A stretch of 64,000 nucleotides of DNA from Cinnamomum chago (taxonomy: Eukaryota; Streptophyta; Magnoliopsida; Laurales; Lauraceae): contig CP142456.1 in assembly GCA_038049695.1 (NCBI GenBank), positions 70,525,422-70,589,421 of the forward strand, given 5' to 3'. Position numbers and translations under genes: made by a program. The notes beneath the pieces were generated by a model. That model saw only the letters and a program-made list of their open reading frames with translations. It ran no database searches and was not told the DNA's origin. Positions 37,127 to 49,000 of the stretch are shown one piece after another. The number at the start of each line of letters is the position of its first letter. Positions within the stretch are counted from its first letter, which is position 1.

Positions 37127-37317
37127 GAAGGATATTAATGTGGATAACTCTTGGCCATACAAGATTTCTGGATAGATTGAAGTAAAGAAAATTACAAAAA
37201 GTGGGGTGTTTTGAGATGAGGAAAAAAAAAAAAAACCTATTATGATTGAGTTGGGGTCAAGTTTTAAAATTAGGGATGCAAGTAAATAAAAATAATGGGA
37301 CCTGCCGTTTCTATTGT

Positions 37318-37740
37318 TTTGAGTTGTAGCTCAACTGATAGGGATAAATGTCTTATTAAAGAATTGTGCATATATATATATATATATATTATTTTGATAA
37401 CGCAGGGTTTCAATCCTTTGGGTCAGAATAATCCCTATAGGCACATGAGAGAAAGTTAGGTAAAATTCCCCTGTGGCCCAGTGTGGTAGTGCAGTTTCAA
37501 ACTTACAACCTCTGGGTTTTAACTGTGGTCCTAAGTGAACTGAGCTATCCCTCAGGGTTAAAGAATTGTGTGTTGACAGCAAGGGGTTGCTCTGGTTGGA
37601 ACCCCATGTTAGGCCACTCTTCTCTTTGTAGGCTTCTCTTTTCCACTTGTATGGGTTCTCCTTACCGCAGTGTGGGTTTCCTCTTCCCACTTGTGTGGGC
37701 CGTCTTTCGTTCCCTATGCTGGGGTTAAGAAGAAATGTTT
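37318..37740 (+). mobile_element. tRNA-derived SINE interrupted by another SINE
   Basis: The host SINE starts near TTGTAGCTCAACTGATAGG (A-box-like). It is split after 37368 and resumes at 37558 with GGGGTTGCTCTGGTTGGAACCCC (B-box region), then a body with TAGGCTTCTCTTTTCCACTT and a second TTCCCACTTGTGTGGGC. It ends before TTAAGAAG. A shorter relative lies at 62465-62650 with the same body order. Confidence 0.65.
37369..37557 (-). mobile_element. SINE inserted into a SINE, 13-bp target duplication
   Basis: The 189-bp minus-strand SINE is bounded by perfect TTAAAGAATTGTG repeats (37356-37368 and 37558-37570). Its 5' end (right side) reads GATAGCTCAGTTCACTTAGG (A-box), followed by GTAAGTTTGAAACTGC (B-box). 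It ends in a TA-rich tail at 37371-37390. Confidence 0.85.
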
Positions 37741-37789
37741 TTTTTTTTGGTAACTCTGCCAAGGGGCTGAGACCTGAGACTCATGACAC

Positions 37790-37935
37790 ACTCACACATG
37801 AGATGAGAGATAAACACAACCAACACATGTGATGAGATAAAGACACTACTCACACATGTGAGGTGATGAAAAGTCACACATATAAAAGAGACATAAACAC
37901 AACTTACATATGCGAGGTAATAAAATCTCACATAT
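37790..37935. repeat. Degenerate short tandem repeat
   Basis: Repeated units of about 40 bp with ACACATGTGAGATGA and ATAAACACAAC, each imperfect. Confidence 0.6.
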
Positions 37936-38079
37936 GCAAAGAGGGAGGAGGCCGAGTTCGAAACCAAGACATTCCAATGAGAGCTGCCACTCCACCAAGG
38001 TTTAGTGGTAAGGAGCCGTTCTCAAGAAGAAAAGTGTTAAAAGAAGGAATTGGGCAACAATGGAAAGAAATGTAGATCT

Positions 38080-40940
38080 GTATCTTTTAATCAAGTGTTT
38101 GAAATATGTTGTACTGTTGGTCAAACATATTTCAACATTATAGTCAATGAGCTCTTCAATTAGATTAGAAAACAAAGGGTTATATTCTAAAAGTTCTTTT
38201 AAATTCAGAAAACCTCAAAAGAAAATTAAAAAAAAAAAGAGAGAGAGAGAGAAGAGAAGATAATAGAAAAGAAAAGTGTAATAACCTGTATCTTCCAACA
38301 AATATGTTGTTCAGGACAGTGATTTGGAAATACGCATGAACATGTATAATGTACATAACATATGCATTGTGGCTAACAAATCATAGATTGTCAAAAATCT
38401 TGAGTTGTTCCAGAAAAGAATAGAAATAACAATTTTTTTGGTATCGCCCAAGGCAGTTGGACTCTTGAGAGACTTCACTAATACGAGAGTAAACTCCAAC
38501 ACAAGTTGGGGATAGAAGCTAGGGATGTGGGTTTAGGCAGTTGGGTACTAATGATAATGGTAACATTGAGCCAGAATTTGAGTTGGGGTGTTTTTTTAGC
38601 ATTTCAGGATTGATGATACGCCCACACCCTCCCGCACCACTGGTACTCATGATAAGGTGGGCACCCTTTCTTGTGGGGATGGAACTGAGGGGGATTAAAA
38701 GATCTCTCCCCAATTGAGTATGGTGATGGAGTCTCAAACCATCATCCTAACCATTTGATCAACGACCGACAAGTTTTCACCATCCAAAATGGTTAAGTCT
38801 ATTCAAATGAGTGTCAAACCTACAAAGAGAAGAGTGGCCTATCAGATGAGTGTCAAACCTAAGATCGGTGACTATTTGAAAGGGGGGATCCCTATCTTAT
38901 GGTCTACTCAGATGGATCACGAGATAGGCACCACTAGGTATTTAGGCATGCGGTAATCACTTGAGGTATTTCCATGTAAAGTTAAAAGAGGTTTACAGTG
39001 ACCGCTCAAATGCCTTTTCTTTCTTTCTTCACATTTTTTTTTTCTAATCACCAAGAGGCAAGGGTATATGCCAAAGCCCCTTTAAAACATACATAAACAG
39101 CATTAAACATTTGGTGCTATGGACAGCCATAGATACCACAGGTGAAGATTCTTTCTTCAAATAGATAAGAAAAGGCATTATCATCTTTCATTCACATTGC
39201 ACACTTTTTTAAAAATCCATTTTTTATTACTTTATCTCTTAAAATTGAAATTATTGTTCCCAGGAGGAAAACTTTTGTCTAATAAGTGGATCGGTTACAT
39301 TGTCAAGTAGACCTTGTAATGTTGTATAATACATGACATTCTCAATGGGACCTGCTCACTCTGCAAATACAGATTACGATCATGGATTATTTGTCTACCA
39401 AAAATACTACTTTTAGGCACGTTTTTATAATCACCTATGCGAGAAAATGGTGTAGAAAAACAATAAATTTTCTTGAAAAAAGTTTTTTGTTATTTGGTGA
39501 GAATACTTTTCCACAAGAAAAGACATTAAAATCAGAATATTCTTTTATATTATTCGGCAACCAAATCTTTGGGGAAAGAATTTCCGATTTCTACAAAGTC
39601 ATGAGAAATTCACATTTGATAATTGTAAATTCACGAAGATCATGACTAATGGAAATTCTCATTTTTTTTTTTAATTTTGAAGTCCAACCTTCCCTCATAG
39701 GACTTGGAAACCTCAGTTTTGAGGATTTGTGCTTTGAAACCAATTTCTCTCTACCATATGCATCAATACTTATTGATATTAATGTGAAATTCTCAGCCAT
39801 ACAAATCCTTAACATGGAATCCCTATCCTAGGGGCAGTGAGGTATCCTCAGATGTATCGGAAAAAAATTCGCAAAAAATGTGAAGGTTCATGGGCTTTCA
39901 TTTTCGCGTAAGCAACAAAAAGAAAACCATTTTAATTGTAATGATTGTTAGTCCTTGATTTAATTTTTTACCATGATAGTTAGCTCTGAAAGTCTCGGCT
40001 CCAATTATTAAAGCTGGATAAGTAATGCCTGTTTTATGGCTTAACCCACACAAACTTTTATCTTGTTGGTCTGCTGGCTGGACACTACATATTGATATTG
40101 TCATGTATTGTTAGTGTCAGTGACTTTTTGGCCCTACTTTTGCAAAAGCAGCCTCTTTTATTATTATCTTTATTCCCTAAAATTCTCCTTTTTCTCAATG
40201 AAAGCTTTGACAAAAACTTCCATTTAGGCTTTAATAATCCTTGTCAAACATTAGGTTTTATAAGAATATTCTTAAACGGTTATTTGATACTCATTGGTTA
40301 CTCTTAATATTTTAATAGCTAAGATGTCTTATAGCAGTAAAAGAACAAAAAAGCTGAGATGTCTTACTGTCAGGCAAGCCCTTTCAATCATATCCTGAGA
40401 AAACCCTCCCAATTTCAATTTTCCCTTGTACTTTTTTTTTTTTTAATAATTCCCCAACAGTAATGTATGTGACAGATTTTATTATTATTTTTTTAAATGC
40501 TTGTAACAATCTTAAGAGGAGAAATGCGAAAGTTCAGATGATAGTAATTTTGACTAGAATGAATTCTACAAAAATGTATCTCATCTATATAAAATAGAGG
40601 AGTCAGGGGTGTTTGGATGCCTATTTTAGTGTACAGTACATTTTCAAGAGAAAAATGAGGCTTATTGTATAAAAAGTGTACTCTATTTTCAAGAGAGAGA
40701 GAGAGAGAGAGGGGAAAAAAAAAAACCATGCATCAAAATGGAACCATAATTTGTTTTTGGAACTTGTAAAACAGTTTTACGAGGACATTGTGAACCAAAA
40801 ATTAAGGGGATCAACTAAGCTAGTAATTGACACTGTGCATACCTTTGATCCGAGTCCAAACCATTTGGCTCTTGGTGTCTCTTCATTGTTATGCATCAAA
40901 GTGGGTCACAATTCTAGGGGTGACTCATGAAATGTAAGTT
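38080..40940. other. Intergenic, no gene recognised
   Basis: AT-rich with simple GA tracts (38238-38260, 40697-40712). A possible SINE-like fragment lies at 38560-38760. No coding is supported. Confidence 0.35.
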
Positions 40941-40952
40941 TATGCTTTATTA

Positions 40953-41664
40953 GGGCATGTTTCTTTACAAGTTGGAGGATTCTAGATTTTCAAAGGGCAT
41001 GTTTGTGCAAATCATTTCTGCAGAAAAGATACTATTTTTCTACCCAAAACTGTTCTTTCGTGCTTTTGGTAGGCAGTTTTATGTGAAAATGCTTTTTCAC
41101 CATGTCAATATTTTTCTTGAATAGCTTGGAAATAGAGTTCCTATGGCGGGGTATGGGAAGTCAATTTCCGTAGAAAACTTCTCCCATTTTTATTACTTCA
41201 TTTCCCTACTCCCCTCTTTAATATTAGTTTTCAATAAGGGATCTGTAGCCGCACCAAATTACATTAGCACTAATTCATTGAGGAATTTATTTTTTTTGGC
41301 ACCAAATATGAATTTCTAACTTCAGCGGAAAACCTTTTCCGAGATATTTAAAAACCATAGACTTTGCTTATGTGGCAATGTCATCTTTCCATGGAAATTG
41401 CCTATACACAAACGTGCTCTAAATGTTGTCCCACAGTGGAATTTTAAAATCCACCAAGCTCTCCTCTCGCATATTAAAATGGTCAAGGAGATTGGAATTT
41501 TGAGAATTCTAAAGGACTTTTTTTACTTTTTGTGTGGGCTGGAATTGTGAGAGTTTGGAATAAAATAGGCATTTAGAAATTTTAAGAGGACAACTTGTGA
41601 CATCATATCATAATTTCTCAAAATTAGAAATTCTAATCATAAATGCTTGTAAAGAAACATGCCC
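40953..41664. mobile_element. Tourist-like (PIF/Harbinger) MITE with a nested insertion
   Basis: The 712-bp element has a perfect 19-bp terminal inverted repeat GGGCATGTTTCTTTACAAG and a TTA target duplication (40950-40952 and 41665-41667). Inside, a second pair of inverted ends (GGGCATGTTTGTGCA near 41000 and the complement of GAGCACGTTTGTGTA ending near 41422) marks a nested element of about 420 bp. No transposase. Confidence 0.85.
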
Positions 41665-42006
41665 TTAATCATGAAGAGAGGCAGACCTATAGCAGGTTTT
41701 AAATTTGGATTTTGGGTTGTGCAATTCAATTAAATGATCCTAACCCTCAATTTTAGATAATTAATTTAGAAGAATATATATCTTTCAAATTTAACACAAT
41801 TATACTTAATGGTGACTAATATATTTGGTAATAACAAATTAGGATAAATTCAAACTCTCTCACATACTAATATGGGTTCTCATTTTCCACGCCTTGAAAA
41901 CTTGGTAACATCTGAATTAGGTTGGATTTCAGCTCAAATGTGGCATTTGTGACGGGTATGACGATGCATGATGTTTGGGTAGAACGGGTCACGTAAGTGT
42001 AGTCCC

Positions 42007-42451
42007 TAGGGTCCGTTTGGGAAGGGAGGAGGGGAGGGGAGGGGAGGGAAAATTTGAGGGGGAAGTAAAATGAAGGGGAGGGGAGGAAAAATTAATTTTC
42101 CCTCCTCTTGTTTGGGAAGTAAAAAAGTAAGGGGAAGGAAAGTGAAAAAGTATAATTTTGTTTTTAGTGAGGTACAGAAAAAAAGACTATTTTACCCTTG
42201 CTCTTGAAAAAAATTCAAATAAAGTAAAAGGGCATTTTAGTCATTTCTTCCATCTCTCCTCACTTTCCCCTCATTTTCCCCCTTGTTTTGGGGGGAAAAT
42301 TTTTGAGGCAAAAATGTGTTTTTTTCCCTCCATTTTCCTCCCCCCCATTTTCCCTCCCCCCTTCCCAAACACCCCCCAAAAGCACTTTCCCTCCACTTTC
42401 CCCCCTTTTTTTCCTCCCCCCCATTTTCCCCCCCTTCCCAAACAGACCCTA
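42007..42451. mobile_element. MITE-like element with purine/pyrimidine strand asymmetry
   Basis: The left end TAGGGTCCGTTTGGGAAGG is inverted at the right end (complement of TAGGGTCTGTTTGGGAAGG, ending 42451). The left 90 bp are almost all G/A and the right 200 bp almost all C/T, so the two halves are complementary on average. The target duplication is unclear (TA, or CTA against TAA). Confidence 0.65.
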
Positions 42452-42928
42452 AGAGTCATGGGTCGGAGTGGTGGGTTTCTATCAGCCATTTCCGCAATGG
42501 CAATGGGGTCTGCAAGACTCTCAACAGGGATATCAAATAAATCGAAGCTCACCCTACACATATAACCAAGAGTGCATACACTACAGCTCAACTCGAAAGT
42601 GATGATCCACTCAAGTGATGATGAACGATGATTAATGCTTAAATGCACACAAGCAAAACAAAATGATTTTGAAAAACAAACCAAACTATTCTTAACTAAG
42701 GCTACCTAAGATTAAACTCGACAGCACCTGACTGTGAAGAGTATACCTAAGCCTCCAATCCAGTCCGATAAAAAGTAGTCGGACAGGCAAGCCTTCAGGG
42801 GATTGGTGGAATCACGATGCGCATGACAAATGTTCCGCTTAAATACCATACTCCTAGAACAGATGAACCGTCTCCCTTAGAAAACAAGGCTATTCTAGGC
42901 ACCACTCTCCGTCAAGGAGTACAAATGA

Positions 42929-42971
42929 GGGTCATGCTATTGGCACACAAAATTTAACTTTTCCCACACAA
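42929..42971 (+). repeat. MULE left terminal inverted repeat
   Basis: Begins GGGTCATGCTATTGGCAC and ends TTCCCACACAA. The inner 37 bp are identical to the right repeat. Confidence 0.92.
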
Positions 42972-43208
42972 TTTCTCTCCACACACATCACAATAATTTA
43001 AAAATGACATTTTTTCTTTCCACACACAGCAGAAATCTCGTTTTTACCCCTCCCTCCATTACCCTCTTTCTTTCCCCCCACACACACACGTTTTCCCCTT
43101 CCTTCTCTTCACCAACATCAGCCGATCCCCTTTCTTCCCACTCTCTCCACTTCTCCGGCGGCGTTACTCCGGCGTTCACAATCCTCTACATAATATCCTC
43201 TTTCAAAG

Positions 43209-43649
43209 GTAAATCTCTATCTCCACCATTGTCATTTCATTTTTCTTCACCATTCATTCTTTACCATTTTATCCATCTTAGATTAGCTTTGTTTTTCATG
43301 AAAACTTGTTATGGGGATAGATTCTCATTCAATGTAAGTTTTTACAAACAATGGTGACGTTTTTCCATGCATTTGGGCTGGTTGTACACCATAATCGCCA
43401 TTTATTTTCCCACACAGAAAGCACGGTCTGTTCGGACCTGAAAGTCCGAACAAGAATGATTTGTTCGGACCTTCAGGTCCGAACAGAAGTGATTTGTGCG
43501 GACCTTCAGGTCCGAACAGAAGTGATTTGTTCGGACCTTCAGGTCCGAACAAAGTGAAAGTCCGAACAATTTCACTTTTTTCGAAACTGAACATCCGAAC
43601 AGTTTGTTTGAAACACCATAATCCTACAATATTTGTATTTTTATTTCAG
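43209..43649 (+). other. Putative 5'-leader intron of the Plant Mobile Domain gene
   Basis: A donor in CAAAG|GTAAATC and an acceptor in TTATTTCAG|AT lie two bases upstream of the ATG at 43652. The 441-bp intron would contain the palindromic array at 43429-43570. Inferred from splice consensus only. Confidence 0.5.
43429..43570. repeat. 33-bp palindromic array 1 (TGTTCGGACC units)
   Basis: Four or so units, each a 24-bp palindrome of the form TGTTCGGACCT..AGGTCCGAACA joined by AGAAGTGATT-like spacers. The repeat period is 33 bp. It lies in the putative first intron of the Plant Mobile Domain gene and matches arrays 2 and 3 inside the same transposon. Confidence 0.9.
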
Positions 43650-43651
43650 AT

Positions 43652-45527
43652 ATGGACCAATCGAGCTCTTCTAGGGTGCGACCTACTGCTTCAAACAAAA
43701 GGCGTCGCCACCGAGTGGAAGAGGTAGAAGAACCTGTTCTTCGTGAGGAGGACGTTGAAGAACAACCAGAGATGGAAGAGCAACCATCTCATGGGCCACG
43801 GGATAGGTCGTTATTGACCAGCTTTGATACACATATAGCTGGGTTTATTTGGAGTGGAGAGGTGCGTTTCGTTTGTTTCCTATGAAGTTTGATTGATTGA
43901 TTAAGTTGTGAATTTATTCAATAATGATGTATCAATTGTTGACTGCAGGATCGAGGACCACTGAAGTGTCTCAGCCATGGTCAGAAAGTGCCATTGTGGC
44001 AATGGCAATTGAATGGGTCTGATAGGTTCAGGCAATGGATGTCCAGATCCAGTTTGGCTCCCTTAGTTACTGCATCATACCGCTCTGTCAATAAGATCAT
44101 TGTATCGGGTTTTGTGGAAAGGTGGCAACCTGAGACTAACACCTTTCACATGCCATTTCGTGAGATGACCATCACTTTAGATGATGTTGCATCCATCATA
44201 GGCATCCCAGTGATGGGGCAGACTGTCTCGTATAATGAAAGAATGTCATATGAGGCAGCTCAAGCACTCCTTGTTGATGCACTAGGAGTAGAACCCATAG
44301 AGGCACATGATGAGCTGATCCAGGTGCGGGGCCAATCTGTTAGATTGGAGTGGCTACGGGAAAGGTTTGGTGGAATGTCTGACGATGATGGAGAGGAGAT
44401 GGTTGATTGTGCAGTCAGAGCTTACCTTCTGTACTTACTGGGATGTACGTTGTTCACAGACAAGAGTGGCATAAGGGTGCCGATCATATTTCTTACACAT
44501 CTGGTGGATTTGGAAAACGTACGTACATATGCATGGGGTACTGCTGCACTGGCATACTTATACAGGCAATTGGGGTTAGCAACCCGGCGTGAAGTTAAAC
44601 AAATTGCCGGTTACCTGACTCTACTTGAAGCTTGGGTGTACGAGCACTTCGAATGTTTGGCTCCAACTCCAAACATTCACTATCAGCCCAATCAACTCCG
44701 GGTCCATCGATGGGTACCTCGTAGGGAGTCTGCGCCTTTACAGTCATTACGAGAGAGACTTGATTCCATGACCACTGATTTGGTAATTAAGCAAATTTTC
44801 TTACTCATTTTCTATCACATGAAGTCATCATTCCGTATTATGTATTTTCATATCTTATACTTGGATTCACAATTTTCAGGTCACTTGGGACCCATATCGT
44901 GATGTTAGGTGCTATCACCCTTTCAACGAGGTTGCATACTACTGTGGATGCATCAAGTGCATGGATGTTGTTGAGCCTTATCATCCGGATAGGGTGCTCA
45001 GACAGTTTGGGAGAGTACAAACTATTCCTCCACCGCCATTAGCCCCCATTCGCGCTACGCGGGGTCCGACTGCCCGTGACAACCATATCGCGTATCAATA
45101 CATGAATCAAATTTGGGAGGGATGGCCTAATCACCTACTGTCTGCATTGAACCGTAGTCAACCAGTAAGGCGTCCTGCAGATTGTGTTCCCGGGTATATG
45201 GATTGGTACAGACAAATTTCGTACCGGATATTACAAAACCCAAATCATCACTCTAATTTCGCGGCATTACCAGACGATGCACAATCAAGCGATACGGTGG
45301 ACTACGAGTATCGTAATTCGGATGCACTATTAATTCTTGATGAAGTGATTGAAAGGGGTGAGGACCATTGGGTTGAAGATCCACGGGGACTATATACCCA
45401 TGTGAATCAGGTTGCCCACGTTTTACGGGGAATGTCCATTGCCGATGCTCAACGAACCATTCGACATCCCCACATGAGTTTACAGACTTACACCCGCAGC
45501 AGGTCAACAAGGGGAAGGAACAACTGA
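43652..45527 (+). CDS. Plant Mobile Domain (MAIN/MAIL-like) protein encoded by the MULE
   Basis: Three exons (43652-43861, 43949-44782, 44880-45527), all joined in phase 0 at GT-AG sites, give 563 residues with no internal stop. The N-terminus (1-70) is acidic with a basic RRRHR patch. The Plant Mobile Domain follows, with DRGPLKCLSHGQ, the FRQWMSRSSLAPLV region, FHMPFREMTITLDDVASIIG and a YLLYLLGCTLF stretch. The C-terminal part has WDPYR and an EVAYYCGCIKCMD cysteine cluster. Host relatives (MAIN, MAIL1) act with PP7-type phosphatases in nuclear silencing and genome stability. Many family members are TE-borne, and this one lies between MULE ends. Its role in transposition or in evading silencing is inference. 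Converges on the transposase gene, with 564 bp between stop codons. Confidence 0.85.
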
Positions 45528-45719
45528 TGAAACGAAAATGAATGCTTGTATTTCTTTAGATTTTTTTTTTGTTTGTAATTTGAATGGTTGTTATAAGACT
45601 TGGATCCTCTTTTAAGTAATCGTTTATTTGGAAAGTGGTTGTTCGTTTATTTTTTACCTTTGATTTTATGTTTGAATACGCTTGAATTGTTACAGAATTC
45701 AGATCAAATGGTATTCTTG

Positions 45720-45930
45720 CCGGCTATTGCAGGTTTTTAAAAGGTGATGGGTTACAGTTACTGTGTTCGGAAACACAGTGCTGAACAAACCCAGTTTGTT
45801 CGGCCCTGCGTTTCCGAACAAACTGGGTTTGTTCAGCAACATAGGGCCGAACAAACAGGGTTTGTTCAGCACTGTGTTTCCGAACACAGTAACTGTAACC
45901 CATCACCTTTTAAAAACTTGTAATAGCCGG
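45720..45930. repeat. 211-bp near-perfect palindrome between the two MULE genes (array 2)
   Basis: The outer arms, CCGGCTATT at 45720 and its complement ending 45930, stay almost perfectly complementary for about 70 bp. Nested inside are smaller palindromes built from TTTGTTCGG/CCGAACAAA. The sequence lies 193 bp after the stop of the Plant Mobile Domain gene and 162 bp beyond the stop of the transposase. It could fold into a long hairpin in either transcript's 3' region. Confidence 0.92.
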
Positions 45931-46091
45931 GAAAATCAATACATCCTATTAGTTTTAAAATTTGTAAATACATCAAAGCATTCATTAAATACATCAAAGC
46001 GAATCATTAAACACATTCCAAACTCCATCAAATGTTTAAACATAGTCATTACAATAAACATAAACTCGCTTGGATGACCGGGTAGTTCTAT

Positions 46092-49000
46092 TCAATCCAA
46101 ATCAATTGTCTCACATGTTGATACATCTGGAGTTACAAGCTGTTTGAATTGTACAATCCGATCCCTGTATGGAGTCTCCCAACCATTCGCACAAGAGTGA
46201 TGGAATTGTCTCCACTTATTTGCAATAGGCGGAATTGGATGACCAGGTACTAAGAATAATTGAACAAAATGATTCCGATTAACAAAACCTATTGTTCGCT
46301 CGTTCCGAGAAGGTGTCGGCACAGGCACAGACCGCAATGGGAGGAAAGTCAGACACTGTTCTATGCTGAAGTGGTATAATACCAAATTATAGCGAGACGC
46401 TATGAGGTGCCCCATGTCAGGCATAGTCATCCAATAGTCCAAGCCTGGGTTGTCATCATAGTATGATAGTGCTTCCACCAATTCCTCAACTCTGTTCTCC
46501 ACCGCATATAATTGTTTGTAGTGGTCTACATGTGCAAGCAACTCTTGTAATAAATCTCTCCTAACTTGTCTCCATTCATCCTCGGCTAGACCAACCAAAC
46601 CAGCGATGGCTCTGAATCCACAGTTACCATCAGCTGCGACGTCCTTTACATGTTGAATGTAAGGCCTCAACCCCACGGGAAATGAGAGAACATAATTATT
46701 AATGCTCCTTGACCTCGTACAAATTGCACTAATCTTTTCTCTTCTCTTTGGTTTGCATTCTAGCCGTCCTTTATCTGTAACTTCTGTCATTGCAACTGAT
46801 TTAGGAGAGTAGCTATCCTGTGCAGACGATACCAACTCAAACGCGCTTGGATCTCGTCGAGTTGATGTGTCAACTTTCATACTTGGTCTACCTATTGTTC
46901 TTGATTTTACTTCGGGTTCTATCAAATGAGTACTTTCTGGTTTTGATAGTTCTCGTATCTTCTTTAGAAGTTGCAGTTTTCTTGTGGAATCATATTCATT
47001 GAACCGTTTTTCCAGTAACTGCAAATCAGCCTTACAATCCAGGCCCATAGAAGAACTTGTTGACGGGGCAGTAGGCAACATATCTAGCTTACACCAATGC
47101 GGATGTATGCAACTTAGAGGAATAGGCCGCCCTTGACTTATATATTCTGCAATCTCATGCGCACAGGGTAATCCATGTGTGTGTCGAATAACACAACCAC
47201 AAACAATGGCGTCAATTCCAACTAGGTTGGCTCTCTTGGTTTCTGTTAAGATTTTCTCAAGTGCATTCTTAGAGACATTACCACGAAGCTCTTTGTATTC
47301 GGCCGGCTTGAAATTATGTTGCACAATTGTCTTACTTTTCTCAAATGAAGCTTTGATACCGGTATGCTGCAACTCAAGCAAATTGTGGATTTTAGTCCAA
47401 ACCGCTTCAAAATTTCCTTGACTCGATCCCAGCTGCCTCTTAAGCTGTGCATGTGAACTCTCAACCCTGCATATGATTGTTAAGAGGTGAGACATAGTAA
47501 TTAATAGGCATATGGCTCAAATAATTGGAATTTTTTTAAAAGTACCTGTTCGATGTAGTATTCCCAAGATGGATACTATTGTCTGTCCATGCGGAAACAA
47601 ATCTTTCCTTGTAATGATCTAACCAATTACCCTTCACGTAGTTGAGTGCAGCAGGATACGTACTGAATTCTTGATTTAGCTTACGTAGTTGTTCACCAAA
47701 CTCTGTCTCTGTTGATGAAGACACTAACATATTCTAACTCATAATAAACCTGTCCCATTTCTCTTTAGTTTCAAACAACTTTTTGCATCTCGCCAATACG
47801 TTTCTATTAATATGCCATTTGCATAATAAATGAGTTGCACTCGGGAATACTCTGTTAATGGCGTTCATGAGTGACAGTTCTCTGTCCGTCACAATGACAT
47901 CGGGAAGAATACCATCACCAATAATTTCCCGCAATACACCCAATGCCCATGCATAATTATCTTCGCGTTCTGCATGAAGGTATGCAAAGCATACAGAAAA
48001 AGTCATGTCTGTGGATGTGACTCCAACAACCTCCAATAGAGGCATGCAATAACGATTGGTCTTGTAAGTGCAGTCCATTATCAAAACATGTGGAAATGCA
48101 CGTAATAAATCTAAACTGCTTGGGTGCGTCCAAATCAAGTCAGTTACAGTATCGCTGTCCTCACAAGTCTTATGCCATTCAATGTAATTATGCTCTGTTA
48201 GCTTCCCAAGCAGTTGTTGCATCTGACTTCTTCCACCCCGATCATTAACTTTATATCTGTAGCGTGCATTGTATATTGTCTTCATTGTGGTTACGTTTAA
48301 TTCACTTCTTTGTTTCAACGTAACCAAAATTTCTTTAGGTCTAACCATGCTCTTGGACATATCAACCAGCAACTGTGTTTCCTCCTTTGATAATCTACCT
48401 GCAAAAGAATGCCCCTCTAAATGTTCTACTGCCGAATGATTATGCATGCCACATGTGACCTCCAACATCCAATCATCATTTGAGTCTAACTTTATGCCCT
48501 TTAATGAGAAAGGGCATCCACATTTTTTTGAATCGGTTTGTTTGACCCTTTTTCGCTTTTGGCCCTCTTCATGCTTATATTGTCCACTTCTCTCGCATGC
48601 AAGGAGTACTCTAGGTTTGACACCTATCCGAGCAGCATTTGAAACCTTTATCACAATGACAAACCCATTTTTCCATCCTACACCACGAGCCCAACTGATC
48701 AACGAATCGCGACTGTGAAATATCTACAGTAAACAATTTTTATATTAATTTAGGAACAAATATTTATAATTTGAGTAATAAATTCACAATCAGACATACC
48801 TCTTGAGTTATAAACTCACTGGTATAATCCATGACAAACTCCGATCCAACCTGACTCTCTTGTGTAGAGGCCTACAAAAAATACATAATAAATGTTCAGT
48901 ACTGTAAGTGTTCGGAAGTTCAGGTCCGAACAAATGGATTTTGTTCGGACATTAAGGTCCGAACAAAGCCCATTTGTTCGGACCTTAATGTCCGAACAAA

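Noticed and set aside
43325..43594. Peptide with FGPEGPNKSLL repeats as a real protein
   Set aside because: It is the translation of the palindromic 33-bp array; both strands are open for the same reason.
45699..46077. Mirror-image frames over 45699-46077 as genes
   Set aside because: The two strands encode nearly the same peptide because the DNA is a palindrome; there is no family match.
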